Origin: Thalassococcus halodurans
GTDB taxonomy: Bacteria; Pseudomonadota; Alphaproteobacteria; Rhodobacterales; Rhodobacteraceae
Assembly (NCBI RefSeq): GCF_900108225.1
Contig: NZ_FNUZ01000006.1
Coordinates: forward strand, 124,001 to 188,000
Length of the DNA stretch: 64,000 bases
Reading direction: 5' to 3'
Numbering within the stretch: the first letter of the stretch is position 1; every line of letters begins with the position of its first letter. Shown here piece after piece: positions 25,427-34,017 of this stretch. The translations under genes and the position numbers were made by a program. The notes beneath the pieces are model-generated. The model worked only from the letters and a program-made list of their open reading frames with translations, ran no database searches and was not told where the DNA came from.

Positions 25427-26796
25427 AGATTAGAATTGTTTTGGCGAGCGCTGTGGTCGCAGGCGCTTTTTCGCTGACCGCCATCGCCATTTCTGGCGTT
25501 CTTTCTAAAGAGCCAGTGCCTCCTGCGATTGCTGAAGCGACCCTCTGGACTCCCGATCCGCTCTCGATGCCTCAGATCGCCGACTACGATGTGACACCGC
25601 CCGCTGCATTTCACGCCGACAATGCTAGCCCAATGCGACCTCTGCCGCTCTTGCAATCTGTCTTCGCAGAAACCGCCTTGCCCGAGATTGAACCGCCTTT
25701 GATCACTTGGTCGCGTGAGATCGCGTCGGGCGAGACGCTGGATGCGGTCCTGGCGAACGCGGGTATCGCTGCGCCTGCGCGTGCCGAAATCGCGCTCGCG
25801 CTTGGTGCAGAATATGACCTGCGCCGATTGCGCCCGGGCCATGAGATCACTGTGATCTCAAAGGTGGACGGAAATCCGAGCCGCGTGGAACTGGCAGTTG
25901 ACGATGGGGTGCGGATCGAAACGGTCTTTGGTCAAGAACTTGTCACACGCGTGTTGGAGCCAGACCCTGAAATGGTGACGTTCGCGGGCGAGGCAGTGAT
26001 CGAAAGCTCTGTCTTCGCGGCGTTGGACAAAGCAGGCATCCCTGCTCGTTTTGCGGTCGACATGGCGCAGGTGCTGGGCGGCACAGTAGATTTTCGACGC
26101 GAACTTTCCGGTGGCGAGACGATGCGTATTCTTTGGCGCGAAGCCCGCGACGGAAACGAGAGGATCGGTCAGCCCGAACTTGCCTTTGCCACACTGGACC
26201 TTGGTGAAACGGTCTACGAGATCGTCTGGCCGGATGACGGCAGCGGTGAAGCAACGATCTATGTCGATGGAGAGGTCCTGCGTGTTTTTGCCCAACCGGT
26301 GGAAGGAGCGCGGCTGAGTTCCGTCTTTGGCCGTCGCACACACCCGGTCTATGGGAATGTGCGCATGCACACCGGGGTCGACTTTGCTGCGGCCCGCGGT
26401 ACGCCGGTGAAAGCGACAGCACCCGGACGCGTGAGCTTCATCGGACGTCGTGGTGGATATGGCCGGGTGGTGGAGATAGCGCATGGATCCGACACCCTGA
26501 CACGATACGCACATCTCAGCGAGGTGCCGGACACACTCGAACAAGGGCAGCGCGTTTTGGCCGGAGACATGATCGGTCGCGTCGGTGCGACCGGCACCGC
26601 GACCGGCCCAAATCTCCATTATGAGGTTCTAGTCGATGGTCGCCCGACCGATCCTCTCTCAGACGACAGACTGGCAGAGGCGGCCGAGCGGGATGCGGAT
26701 GACACGGCTGCACTTGAGCGATTGGCTGAGGCACGCTCGCTACTGGCCGAGAGGCTCACCAGCGAATTTGTGCAAACAACAACCGAAAGGCTTTAA
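25423..26796 (+). CDS. M23 family peptidoglycan endopeptidase (MepM-like)
   Basis: 457 residues with an N-terminal membrane/signal segment, a LysM-like OapA region near residues 95-150 (REIASGETLDAVLANAG) and a C-terminal LytM zinc peptidase domain. Metal ligands are in RMHTGVDFAAARGTP (HxxxD) and LHYEVLVDG (HxH-type). The family cleaves peptide cross-links in murein. It overlaps the SCO gene by ATGA, so it is fully co-expressed with copper chaperones, an unusual pairing that suggests wall remodelling during metal stress. Confidence 0.9.
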   Translation: MKIRIVLASAVVAGAFSLTAIAISGVLSKEPVPPAIAEATLWTPDPLSMPQIADYDVTPPAAFHADNASPMRPLPLLQSVFAETALPEIEPPLITWSREIASGETLDAVLANAGIAAPARAEIALALGAEYDLRRLRPGHEITVISKVDGNPSRVELAVDDGVRIETVFGQELVTRVLEPDPEMVTFAGEAVIESSVFAALDKAGIPARFAVDMAQVLGGTVDFRRELSGGETMRILWREARDGNERIGQPELAFATLDLGETVYEIVWPDDGSGEATIYVDGEVLRVFAQPVEGARLSSVFGRRTHPVYGNVRMHTGVDFAAARGTPVKATAPGRVSFIGRRGGYGRVVEIAHGSDTLTRYAHLSEVPDTLEQGQRVLAGDMIGRVGATGTATGPNLHYEVLVDGRPTDPLSDDRLAEAAERDADDTAALERLAEARSLLAERLTSEFVQTTTERL

Positions 26797-26799
26797 TCC

Positions 26800-27258
26800 A
26801 TGAAACGACTGGCTCCCGCCCTTGCAGTCACGCTGGCCTTGTTTCCCGCAGCGCAAGCGGTCGCCGATGCGATCCAGATTGATGTCCGGAAGACAAACGG
26901 CTGCGGCTGTTGTCTGTCCTGGATGAAGCACCTCGAGGAAAGCGGATTCGCGCCGACAGGCGAGGACATGTTCGGGGGATCTCTTGTGCGCTTCAAACTC
27001 GACAATGGCGTGCCTCAGCGCATGGTCTCCTGCCATACGGCTTTGGTCGACGGCTACGTGATCGAAGGACATGTACCGGCATCAGACATTCAGCGTTTGT
27101 TGGATGAGCGTCCAGATGCAGTGGGGTTGGCGGTGCCCGGAATGCCCTATGGATCGCCGGGCATGGGACCGGAAGACGATCGAGAGGCTTATGAGGTCTT
27201 CCTGATCCGCGGCGATGGATCGACCGAGATCTTTAGCAGTTATTCGGCCGCTGACTGA
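26800..27258 (+). CDS. DUF411 metal-binding protein
   Basis: 152 residues with a signal peptide (LAVTLALFPAAQAVADA) and the DUF411 marks VRKTNGCGCCLSWMKHL and MVSCHTALVDGYVIEGHVP. The CGCC motif and the SCHT Cys/His are plausible metal ligands. DUF411 proteins are regularly found in copper and other metal resistance clusters, but the role is not established. Three bases separate it from the M23 stop. Confidence 0.9.
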   Translation: MKRLAPALAVTLALFPAAQAVADAIQIDVRKTNGCGCCLSWMKHLEESGFAPTGEDMFGGSLVRFKLDNGVPQRMVSCHTALVDGYVIEGHVPASDIQRLLDERPDAVGLAVPGMPYGSPGMGPEDDREAYEVFLIRGDGSTEIFSSYSAAD

Positions 27259-28066
27259 CGTATCGACGAGACCTCAACGCTTGGAACCCCTCTCCCCAAT
27301 TACCCTTGGCTTTCTAGGAAGTCTGGCCGCCGGATCGCTGACAGCGGTCGGGGCGATCCCCGTTCTTTTCGGGCGCATCCCATCCCGGGCTACACGCGAT
27401 CTGCTACTTGGCTTTGCAGCGGGTGTCATGCTCGCTGCATCGTTTTTCTCGCTGATCATCCCGGCTCTCGATGCAGCCGAAGGACAGTTCGACAACGGTG
27501 CTCTCCCGGCGGCCATCGTTTGTGTTGCTATCTTGCTTGGCATGGGCGCGGTCGCTCTGATGAACGAACGGCTGCCGCATGAGCATTTCAAGTCGGGGCG
27601 GGAAGGCCCTGACTCTGCTTCGCTGCGCCGCGTCTGGCTCTTCATCATCGCGATCACGATCCACAATTTCCCCGAAGGACTCGCCGTTGGTGTCGGGTTC
27701 GGGGCTGACGGTCTTTCTGGTGGCTTGCCGCTTGCGATTGGCATTGGGCTGCAAAACGCTCCCGAGGGTCTCGCCGTAGCGGTCTCATTGCTTGGTGAGG
27801 GATATTCCAGGCGCCGTGCGTGGGGCATTGCCGCCCTGACAGGTCTTGTCGAGCCGGTAGGCGGGCTTCTTGGGGCTGGGATCATCAGCATCTCGCAGCC
27901 GCTGTTGCCATGGGGCCTCGCCTTCGCCGCCGGGGCGATGCTCTACGTCATCAGCCACGAAATCATTCCCGAAACCCACCGTTCTGGCCATCAAAACAGG
28001 GCGACACTCGGTCTCGCGGTTGGCCTGGTGATCATGTTGTTCCTCGATGTATGGCTGGGAGGATGA
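27215..28066 (+). CDS. ZIP family metal transporter
   Basis: Eight-helix ZIP/GufA-type protein of 283 residues. TM4 HNFPEGLAVGVGFGADGL and TM5 NAPEGLAVAVSLLGEG carry the metal-site signatures. The start is uncertain: ATG 27215 overlaps DUF411 by 44 bp, while a TTG at 27281 would remove the overlap and fits the position of the first helix. ZIPs normally import divalent cations, so its presence inside a resistance operon is notable; it may recover an essential metal displaced by a toxic one. Confidence 0.87.
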   Translation: MDRPRSLAVIRPLTDVSTRPQRLEPLSPITLGFLGSLAAGSLTAVGAIPVLFGRIPSRATRDLLLGFAAGVMLAASFFSLIIPALDAAEGQFDNGALPAAIVCVAILLGMGAVALMNERLPHEHFKSGREGPDSASLRRVWLFIIAITIHNFPEGLAVGVGFGADGLSGGLPLAIGIGLQNAPEGLAVAVSLLGEGYSRRRAWGIAALTGLVEPVGGLLGAGIISISQPLLPWGLAFAAGAMLYVISHEIIPETHRSGHQNRATLGLAVGLVIMLFLDVWLGG

Positions 28067-28067
28067 G

Positions 28068-28541
28068 ATGAAACAGTCCCATTTCCAAGGTTTCTTTGCG
28101 GCTGGAACTGCTTTTCTTGTTGATCAGGTGACAAAAGCAATTGTCGTCGCCAATGCGGCAGATTTGAGCGCCGGAGTTCCGGTCTTTCCCGGTTTCAATC
28201 TCATCTACCTGCGCAACGATGGCGTGACATTTGGATTACTTGGTGGAGCGCCATGGTGGAGCCTTACAGTGTTGGCCCTCGCGGTCTGCGGCTGGTTGAC
28301 TGTCATGTTATTGCGCACTGACAACCGGGCCGAGGCTATCGCCTATGGTGCGATTATCGGTGGCGCGCTCGGCAACGTCCTCGACCGCATCCGGTTTCGG
28401 GGTGTGACGGACTTCCTCGATTTCTATGTCGGATCCACGCATTGGCCCGCCTTCAACATGGCGGATGTTTTCGTGGTCAGTGGCGTGGGCCTACTGCTCA
28501 TAGCCCCTTGGTTGAGCGCCAAGTTGAAAACTGGCACATGA
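28068..28541 (+). CDS. lspA: Lipoprotein signal peptidase (LspA)
   Basis: Aspartic membrane peptidase of 157 residues that cleaves signal peptides of diacylglyceryl-modified prolipoproteins. Four helices are present, with catalytic Asp in GALGNVLDRIRFRGVTDFLD and FNMADVFVV. AGGATGAG precedes ATG 28068, one base after the ZIP stop. LspA homologues within lead and cadmium operons (PbrC/PbrBC) are known; here it is followed by Lnt, the next enzyme in the pathway. Confidence 0.94.
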   Translation: MKQSHFQGFFAAGTAFLVDQVTKAIVVANAADLSAGVPVFPGFNLIYLRNDGVTFGLLGGAPWWSLTVLALAVCGWLTVMLLRTDNRAEAIAYGAIIGGALGNVLDRIRFRGVTDFLDFYVGSTHWPAFNMADVFVVSGVGLLLIAPWLSAKLKTGT

Positions 28542-30109
28542 TGGCGGGCTTGCGACCACTGACGGGTCGTGGCCGTTACATTCCCCTGCGATCAGGGATT
28601 AGCTTTGCAGCGGGCGGTTTAACGGTTTTAACCCTTCCACCATTCTCATGGCTGATCGTTGTTCCGGTCGCCTTCTCAGCACTCTTTCTCGTCCTCCGGC
28701 AGGTTTCGACAGCGCCCGCCTTCTTCATCGGCTGGGTCTTCGGAATGGGCCAGTTCGGGTTTGGAGTTTCCTGGATCGCCGAGAGCTTCTACGTCGATGC
28801 CGAACGTTTCGGTGCCCTTGCGATCCCGGCAGTCGCGGGACTGTCCGCCGGACTGGCCATATTCCCAGCGATTGCGGCGATGTTATTTGCCACCATCATG
28901 CAGCGCCGTGCTGTCGGCGGCATTACGGCAGGTCTTCTGCTTGCAACCTGCTGGGTTGCCGCAGAATGGCTGCGCGGTCATGTCCTGACGGGGTTTCCCT
29001 GGAACCTTGCCGCTTATGCTCTTGTCGAACATGCCGCCCTGCGCCAACCGGCCGCCTGGGTCGGAAGCTATGGGCTAAGCTTTCTCACGGTCTTTATCGG
29101 GCTGTTGCCCGGTGTGTTGATTGTGGCGGCACCAAACAGACGCGTGCCTGTTCTCGTGCTCTTCGCCGCTGCGGTGATGGGCCTCTGGGGTGGCGGCGCG
29201 CTGCGTTCAGGGACGGATGTGCCGCCGACGGACATCGCTTTGCGCATCGTCCAGGGCAATGTGCCGCAAGTCGAGAAGTGGGCACCGGGCAGCCGCGAGC
29301 GAACACTGGAAAAATACTTGAGCTTGTCTGCGCAACCTGGACGCTTCGACCTGCTGCTGTGGCCGGAAACGGCCTTTCCCGGTTTTCTGGACGAGGACGC
29401 CTTGGCGCGCAGGCGGTTATCCACGGTTCTGCCAGACGGCAGGATCCTTTTGACAGGAGTGCCTGACCGCGTAGAGGGCGATGGGGAAACCCGATATTTC
29501 AACACGGTTCAAGCCTATGACGGCAACGGCGAAATTCTGACGGGATATGCAAAACATCATCTTGTTCCGTTCGGGGAATATGTGCCCCTGAGAGGCTGGC
29601 TGCCGATCGAGCGGCTCACCGAAGGTTTGGGCGATTTCACGCCAGGACCAGGGCCACGCACGCTGGCGATCCCGGGTGCGCCTCTGGTCGCGGTGGCGAT
29701 CTGTTACGAGATCATTTTTCCGGGCCAGGTGGTCGATGACCTTTTTCGCCCCGACTGGATTTTCAACGCAACAAATGATGCCTGGTTCGGTACCAGCATC
29801 GGCCCCGAGCAGCACCTCGCCTCCGCGCGCATGCGCGCGGTCGAAGAAGGGCTTCCTGTGGTCCGGGCGGCCAACACGGGGATTTCCGCGATCATCGACG
29901 CCAAGGGAGAGATCATCGCGCGCCTCGAGACCGGACAAACTGGAGTCATAGATGCCACCCTGCCGACAGCGCTTGCGCCTACACCTTACGCACGTTTCGG
30001 TGATTGGACATCGCTGGCGCTCATCTGTGCGGTCTGGGCCTTAGCCTTTACCGTCGGATCGGCCAGACGACGTTTCAATTCAGAAAAATCAAAATCGGAG
30101 GAATCGTGA
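28538..30109 (+). CDS. lnt: Apolipoprotein N-acyltransferase (Lnt)
   Basis: Integral membrane enzyme of 523 residues that adds the third acyl chain to lipoproteins. N-terminal helices are followed by a nitrilase domain with the Glu-Lys-Cys triad in WPETAFPGF, YAKHHLVPFGEYVPL and AICYEIIFPGQV. The ATG at 28538 overlaps the lspA stop (ATGA). The chromosome should carry a housekeeping lnt elsewhere, so this looks like an accessory copy under metal control. Confidence 0.93.
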   Translation: MMAGLRPLTGRGRYIPLRSGISFAAGGLTVLTLPPFSWLIVVPVAFSALFLVLRQVSTAPAFFIGWVFGMGQFGFGVSWIAESFYVDAERFGALAIPAVAGLSAGLAIFPAIAAMLFATIMQRRAVGGITAGLLLATCWVAAEWLRGHVLTGFPWNLAAYALVEHAALRQPAAWVGSYGLSFLTVFIGLLPGVLIVAAPNRRVPVLVLFAAAVMGLWGGGALRSGTDVPPTDIALRIVQGNVPQVEKWAPGSRERTLEKYLSLSAQPGRFDLLLWPETAFPGFLDEDALARRRLSTVLPDGRILLTGVPDRVEGDGETRYFNTVQAYDGNGEILTGYAKHHLVPFGEYVPLRGWLPIERLTEGLGDFTPGPGPRTLAIPGAPLVAVAICYEIIFPGQVVDDLFRPDWIFNATNDAWFGTSIGPEQHLASARMRAVEEGLPVVRAANTGISAIIDAKGEIIARLETGQTGVIDATLPTALAPTPYARFGDWTSLALICAVWALAFTVGSARRRFNSEKSKSEES

Positions 30110-30276
30110 TGCTGGTGCTCGCAGGCTTTGTCGGAGGGGCGCTCTGGGGTGGCTATCTGGCGCAACGGCAGAAAGGGAACCGCCTGGATATACTTCAATA
30201 CGCGACAGGCTTCGGTATTGCTTTCGGCCTACTCGCTTTTTTCGCCTCGGTGATCCTCTTGCGCATCACGTCTTGA
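30109..30276 (+). CDS. Small membrane protein, 55 residues
   Basis: Starts MLVLAGFVGGALWGGYLAQR, then a short basic loop and a second helix (FGIAFGLLAFFASVILL). The start shares one base with the lnt stop (TGATG), behind GGAGGAATC, which supports translation. Two predicted helices, no known family. It may help assemble or anchor Lnt or LspA. Function unknown. Confidence 0.7.
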   Translation: MLVLAGFVGGALWGGYLAQRQKGNRLDILQYATGFGIAFGLLAFFASVILLRITS

Positions 30277-30300
30277 GATTGCTTTGGCACCGGCAACGAA

Positions 30301-32220
30301 TTGAAACGACTGTTCAACATATTACTGTACTTGCTCCTGGCGATTTTTGCATCAGGACTGGCCGTATCCGGTGTCGTCTACTTTCTTTTGCGCGCCTCCG
30401 TCCCCGACTATGACGAGGATTTCAGTGTTGCGGGAATCGAAGGTCCAGTCGATATTCTGCGAGATGCTGCGGCCATACCGCACATTTCTGCAGACTCCGC
30501 TGCGGACGCCTATTTCGCGCTTGGTTTCGTTCACGCTCAGGACAGGCTTGGCCAGTTATTGAGGGCAAGGCGGGCAGCGCAAGCCTTGTTGCCACTTGAC
30601 CAGACGATCGAAGTCGAGCCTTCGACAGCCCAAGCGCTCGACGCATATGCCGCTGGTGTCAACGCGTGGCTTGGTCTGGTATCCGAAGGCGGGCGCGGCA
30701 GAGGCTCACCCGATCTGTTGATCGCGGATGAGAGAATGATCGCTGCCTGGAGACCCGTCGATAGTCTCAGACTTGCCCAAGCGTTTCTGAACGATCTTCA
30801 ACCCGAGAGACGCCAGAGTGACCTGTCCGGCTTGTCAGATCGACCTCTTTTGCCCGAGCTGTTTGTGACCTCGCCCAAGGTCAGCCTCGATGCTTGGGCG
30901 TTGCCTGGAGACAGAACAGCTTCGGGAGCACCAATTCTCGCCGCCGATATACGTGGCCCCTTATCGCTGCCTTCTGAATGGTACCTGGCGGATATTCAAC
31001 TCCCGACCGGAGCCGCGATTGGGGCTACAATGCCGGGTGTGCCCTTCATTGTCGTCGGTCGCAGCGAACGCGTCGCTTGGGCGTTCCGATCTCTGTCACT
31101 GACTGCCCTTAAAGAGCCAGTGAGTCCCACCGCTGCCAAGGCCGGCAATTTTCTGATGATGCTTGACCGTCTGGCGCGGTCCGCCGATGTGAACGATGCT
31201 ATGGACGCAAGCATGAACCTGGCACCAGCCGGATTGGAGATTCTTGCCATCGGCCGAGAAATCCTTGCTCGCTGGCCTGACAGGGAGGTCGAAACGCCTT
31301 TCTCGTTTCGAGACGCCCGTCTGGCAGCTCTTGATGTGCGGCAACCGATATTCTCGGTCGAGGGCGCGATTGCGGCGCAGCGCGACACGGTCAGCACTGC
31401 CGCGCGGGCGCTTCTTCCTATAATGGCAAAAGAGCTCTGGTTCGTGGGTTCCGCAGGCGCTCTCGAAGAGAACCGCGCAGATGAGTTTCGCGGCGATATT
31501 CTGGGTCAACTTGCCCAATGGAATGGCGACATGGATCGCTTTTCACCGGAACCGCTCGTGTTCTGGGCCTGGGCGCGCGCGTTGCAAAAACGGATACTTC
31601 AGGATGAATTTCCATCCGCGACAACGGTCTGGGCCAGGCCAAATGCCGATATCCTATTTGCGGTGCTTTCAGATCGCGGAGGGAGCGCAATCTGGTGCGA
31701 CATCCGCCCGTCCACCCGCATCGAGACCTGCCAGGATCAGGTTCGTGCGGCCCTGGATGATGCCATCGGCTGGCTTGTCGACCGCTACGGACCCGATCCG
31801 TCAGATTGGGTCTGGGGCGAAGCACACGCTTTGAATATGGGGTGGGCGCCAATCCGATCGAGTGGGATCATCAGCGATCTGCTGTCTCTCGAAGCCCCAT
31901 CTTCGGGCGATCCATACACACTGATTGCAACGCTGTTATCTTCTGACAATGACCGCCCCTTCGCGGCCAGCGCGGGCACCAATTTTCAGGCGGTCATGTC
32001 GTTTTCGGAAGAAGCCGGATCCTATTTCATCGCGCCAGCCGGTCAGTCCGGCCACCCGCTCTCACGTTTCTATGAAAACCTTTTTCTCATGTGGATGCAG
32101 GGCAAATATCTCACGATGTCCACTGATCTGTCCTTGGCCCGGGGTGGCGCTGTGGGAACATCCCGACTTTCACCGGTATCCGTCGATACGCCGACAATAC
32201 AAAATGACAGGAGCCGATGA
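30301..32220 (+). CDS. Penicillin acylase-family Ntn-hydrolase-like protein
   Basis: 639 residues, TTG start, N-terminal membrane segment (LLYLLLAIFASGLAVSGVVY). Family features include VDILRDAAAIPHISADSAAD, YFALGFVHAQDRLGQL, the junction region SLDAWALPGDRTASGAPILA and the C-terminal GQSGHPLSRFYENLFLMW. In active penicillin amidases the beta chain begins with Ser three residues before the Trp; here that position is Leu and a Ser stands one residue earlier. It may be inactive, shifted or use a different nucleophile. Next to Lnt and L,D-transpeptidase regulons it could act on acylated envelope amides. Confidence 0.82.
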   Translation: MKRLFNILLYLLLAIFASGLAVSGVVYFLLRASVPDYDEDFSVAGIEGPVDILRDAAAIPHISADSAADAYFALGFVHAQDRLGQLLRARRAAQALLPLDQTIEVEPSTAQALDAYAAGVNAWLGLVSEGGRGRGSPDLLIADERMIAAWRPVDSLRLAQAFLNDLQPERRQSDLSGLSDRPLLPELFVTSPKVSLDAWALPGDRTASGAPILAADIRGPLSLPSEWYLADIQLPTGAAIGATMPGVPFIVVGRSERVAWAFRSLSLTALKEPVSPTAAKAGNFLMMLDRLARSADVNDAMDASMNLAPAGLEILAIGREILARWPDREVETPFSFRDARLAALDVRQPIFSVEGAIAAQRDTVSTAARALLPIMAKELWFVGSAGALEENRADEFRGDILGQLAQWNGDMDRFSPEPLVFWAWARALQKRILQDEFPSATTVWARPNADILFAVLSDRGGSAIWCDIRPSTRIETCQDQVRAALDDAIGWLVDRYGPDPSDWVWGEAHALNMGWAPIRSSGIISDLLSLEAPSSGDPYTLIATLLSSDNDRPFAASAGTNFQAVMSFSEEAGSYFIAPAGQSGHPLSRFYENLFLMWMQGKYLTMSTDLSLARGGAVGTSRLSPVSVDTPTIQNDRSR

Positions 32221-33209
32221 TCACTTACTTCCTCCTTTTCGACCCGTTTGGGTATGCGATTTCGCCAGTGTCCCTTGTTTCCGTCAGCTTGGCCGCATGG
32301 GTCTACATGCGCGGCCTCGTGCGATCCGCTCGCATTCGCGGGACGGTGTCTATGTGGCGGCAAGCCCTGTTCCTCGCTGGCTTGACCTGCATTCTCGCGG
32401 CCACAAATGCGCCTCTGGCTTCGTTGGGGCATAGCCTCTTTTCGGTGCACCAAGTGGAGCACCTTCTCCTCCGCCTTGCAGGACCACTACTCTTCGCGGT
32501 CTCTCAGCCGTGGCGATTATTGCAAGCCGGTTTGAACAGACGGTGGCGTCGATACCTCGACGCTCTTGGAAAATCTTTTGCATTTCGGTTCTTGGCACAT
32601 CCGGTAACCGCCACTGCCGCGCTCATCACGTCGCTCTTTATCTGGCAGATTCCAGTGCTTTACGGACTTGCTCAGCGCATCGCGGCGATCGAGGTGTTCG
32701 CCCATTTTGCGATGGTGCTGGCAGGGATCTGGTATTTCGGCATGCTCTTCGACCCGAGAGATCCCCCTGAGGGCGCGAGGCGCGGCGCAAGGCTGATCTC
32801 CGGTTTCGCGGTGATCGTTTCAAACATTTTTCTGGGTTCCTTGACGACACTCAAAGAGGTGAGCCTCTATGCTTCCTACCAAACGGCGGGAACCGGGTTT
32901 CTCGATCCCCTGTCCGACGAAACCATGGGTGGCTACACGATCTGGGTCCCGTCCTCGATGCTGATGATCGCCGCGATCATTCTGGTCATGAACGGGTGGA
33001 ACGCGGCCGAGGTGCGTCGCTGGAATTCACGATACGAGTTGGTGCGAGGGTCAAACTCCGCGGCGCTCGAGTTTCCGGAAACGGCCGAAGAATTGCGTCT
33101 GAAAGTAGCAGAGCCAAACCGCGACATGGGCCGGACGCTCGCCATAGGTGCCTTGGTCATGTTCTTCATCGTCATGACGACGGTGGTGACAATTGTCTAT
33201 GCGCTTTGA
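32217..33209 (+). CDS. CtaG/Caa3-type cytochrome oxidase assembly protein
   Basis: 330-residue polytopic membrane protein of the Caa3_CtaG family with His-rich helix borders (LGHSLFSVHQVEHLLLRLAG; FAHFAMVLAGIWYFGMLFDP). The family supports copper insertion into aa3-type or caa3 oxidase. ATG 32217 overlaps the preceding stop (ATGA), so it ends the operon begun at 22618. Its C-terminal 40 residues (NRDMGRTLAIGALVMFFIVM) form an added helix. Consistent with the SCO/PCuAC genes at the operon start. Confidence 0.87.
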   Translation: MITYFLLFDPFGYAISPVSLVSVSLAAWVYMRGLVRSARIRGTVSMWRQALFLAGLTCILAATNAPLASLGHSLFSVHQVEHLLLRLAGPLLFAVSQPWRLLQAGLNRRWRRYLDALGKSFAFRFLAHPVTATAALITSLFIWQIPVLYGLAQRIAAIEVFAHFAMVLAGIWYFGMLFDPRDPPEGARRGARLISGFAVIVSNIFLGSLTTLKEVSLYASYQTAGTGFLDPLSDETMGGYTIWVPSSMLMIAAIILVMNGWNAAEVRRWNSRYELVRGSNSAALEFPETAEELRLKVAEPNRDMGRTLAIGALVMFFIVMTTVVTIVYAL

Positions 33210-33452
33210 ACAGAGGAGCAAATCAAAGGTTGTATCCACGTCTTTTCCCGCGATCGACATTCTCGCTGCACCGTCGTCGCAGTCAGAGATTTTGGGCACA
33301 CTATCTCGGGCTGGCCAAGCTCAGAGGACACGAACGATTTTCTGCACTAAGGTTGACCATCAGAACAAATGCCAACCCACCAGCCTTTGACTGCTGACGC
33401 CGCCGCCTCCTGAGTCTTGCTTTTCTGAATTTCGCGAGAACTTGATGCTGCG

Positions 33453-33923
33453 CTACTTGCCGCTTTGAGATTGCAGGAGGGCGTGTTCGAAGGCCTCCAG
33501 CGTGGTCGTGCTGACGTGATGCTCGATCCCTTCCGCATCGCGTTCCGCAGTCTCTTCGTCGATTCCCAGGCTGAGGAGAAACGCGACGACGATCCTGTGT
33601 CGTCGGCGGCAGGCCTCGGCCAACTCCCGACCGGCATCCGTGAGGAATATGGCGCGGTAAGGTTCCCGCCGCACCAGGCCAGCAGCTTTGAGCCGCGAGA
33701 TGTTCTTGGTCACGGTCGGCGGCTTCACTCCAAAACGTTCGGCGATTTCCACCGGCCTTGCCTCTCCGCGCGACTCGATCAGTTCGGCGATCAGTTCAAC
33801 GTAATCTTCCGCCATTTCGCTCTCATGTGCCTGACGCACGGTCGCGAACCCCTCAGCCTGTGCTTCGGGAGCCCTGTCGACAGTTTCGAACGGTTCATGT
33901 TCCTGTGATTGCAGCTTTGTCAT
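33453..33923 (-). CDS. mntR: DtxR/MntR-family metalloregulator
   Basis: 156 residues from ATG 33923. Winged HTH RPVEIAERFGVKPPTVTKN and a dimerisation domain with GIEHHVSTTTLEAFEHAL. The acidic and His residues in EDYVELIAELIESRG and EGIEHH correspond to the MntR metal site. MntR-type proteins repress transport genes when Mn or Fe is plentiful. Divergent from the MauG-like/PhnDCE-type operon, with TTAG...CTAA boxes between. The Mn preference is inferred from family likeness only. Confidence 0.87.
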   Translation of the reverse strand: MTKLQSQEHEPFETVDRAPEAQAEGFATVRQAHESEMAEDYVELIAELIESRGEARPVEIAERFGVKPPTVTKNISRLKAAGLVRREPYRAIFLTDAGRELAEACRRRHRIVVAFLLSLGIDEETAERDAEGIEHHVSTTTLEAFEHALLQSQSGK

Positions 33924-33982
33924 AGTTGGGACTTTGCAGGGAAACTGCAGGATTGACAACTTGTTTGCTTAGGGTAGATAAA

Positions 33983-33996
33983 TTAGCCGTGTCTAA
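33983..33996. promoter_or_regulatory. Predicted DtxR/MntR box
   Basis: TTAGCCGTGTCTAA has arms TTAG/CTAA, with a second TTAG run at 33969 just before. It lies 22 bp upstream of the GTG at 34018 and 60 bp upstream of the regulator start, where a DtxR-family repressor would block both. Confidence 0.5.
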
Positions 33997-34017
33997 CTTT
34001 TGAATTCGGAGACTGCG

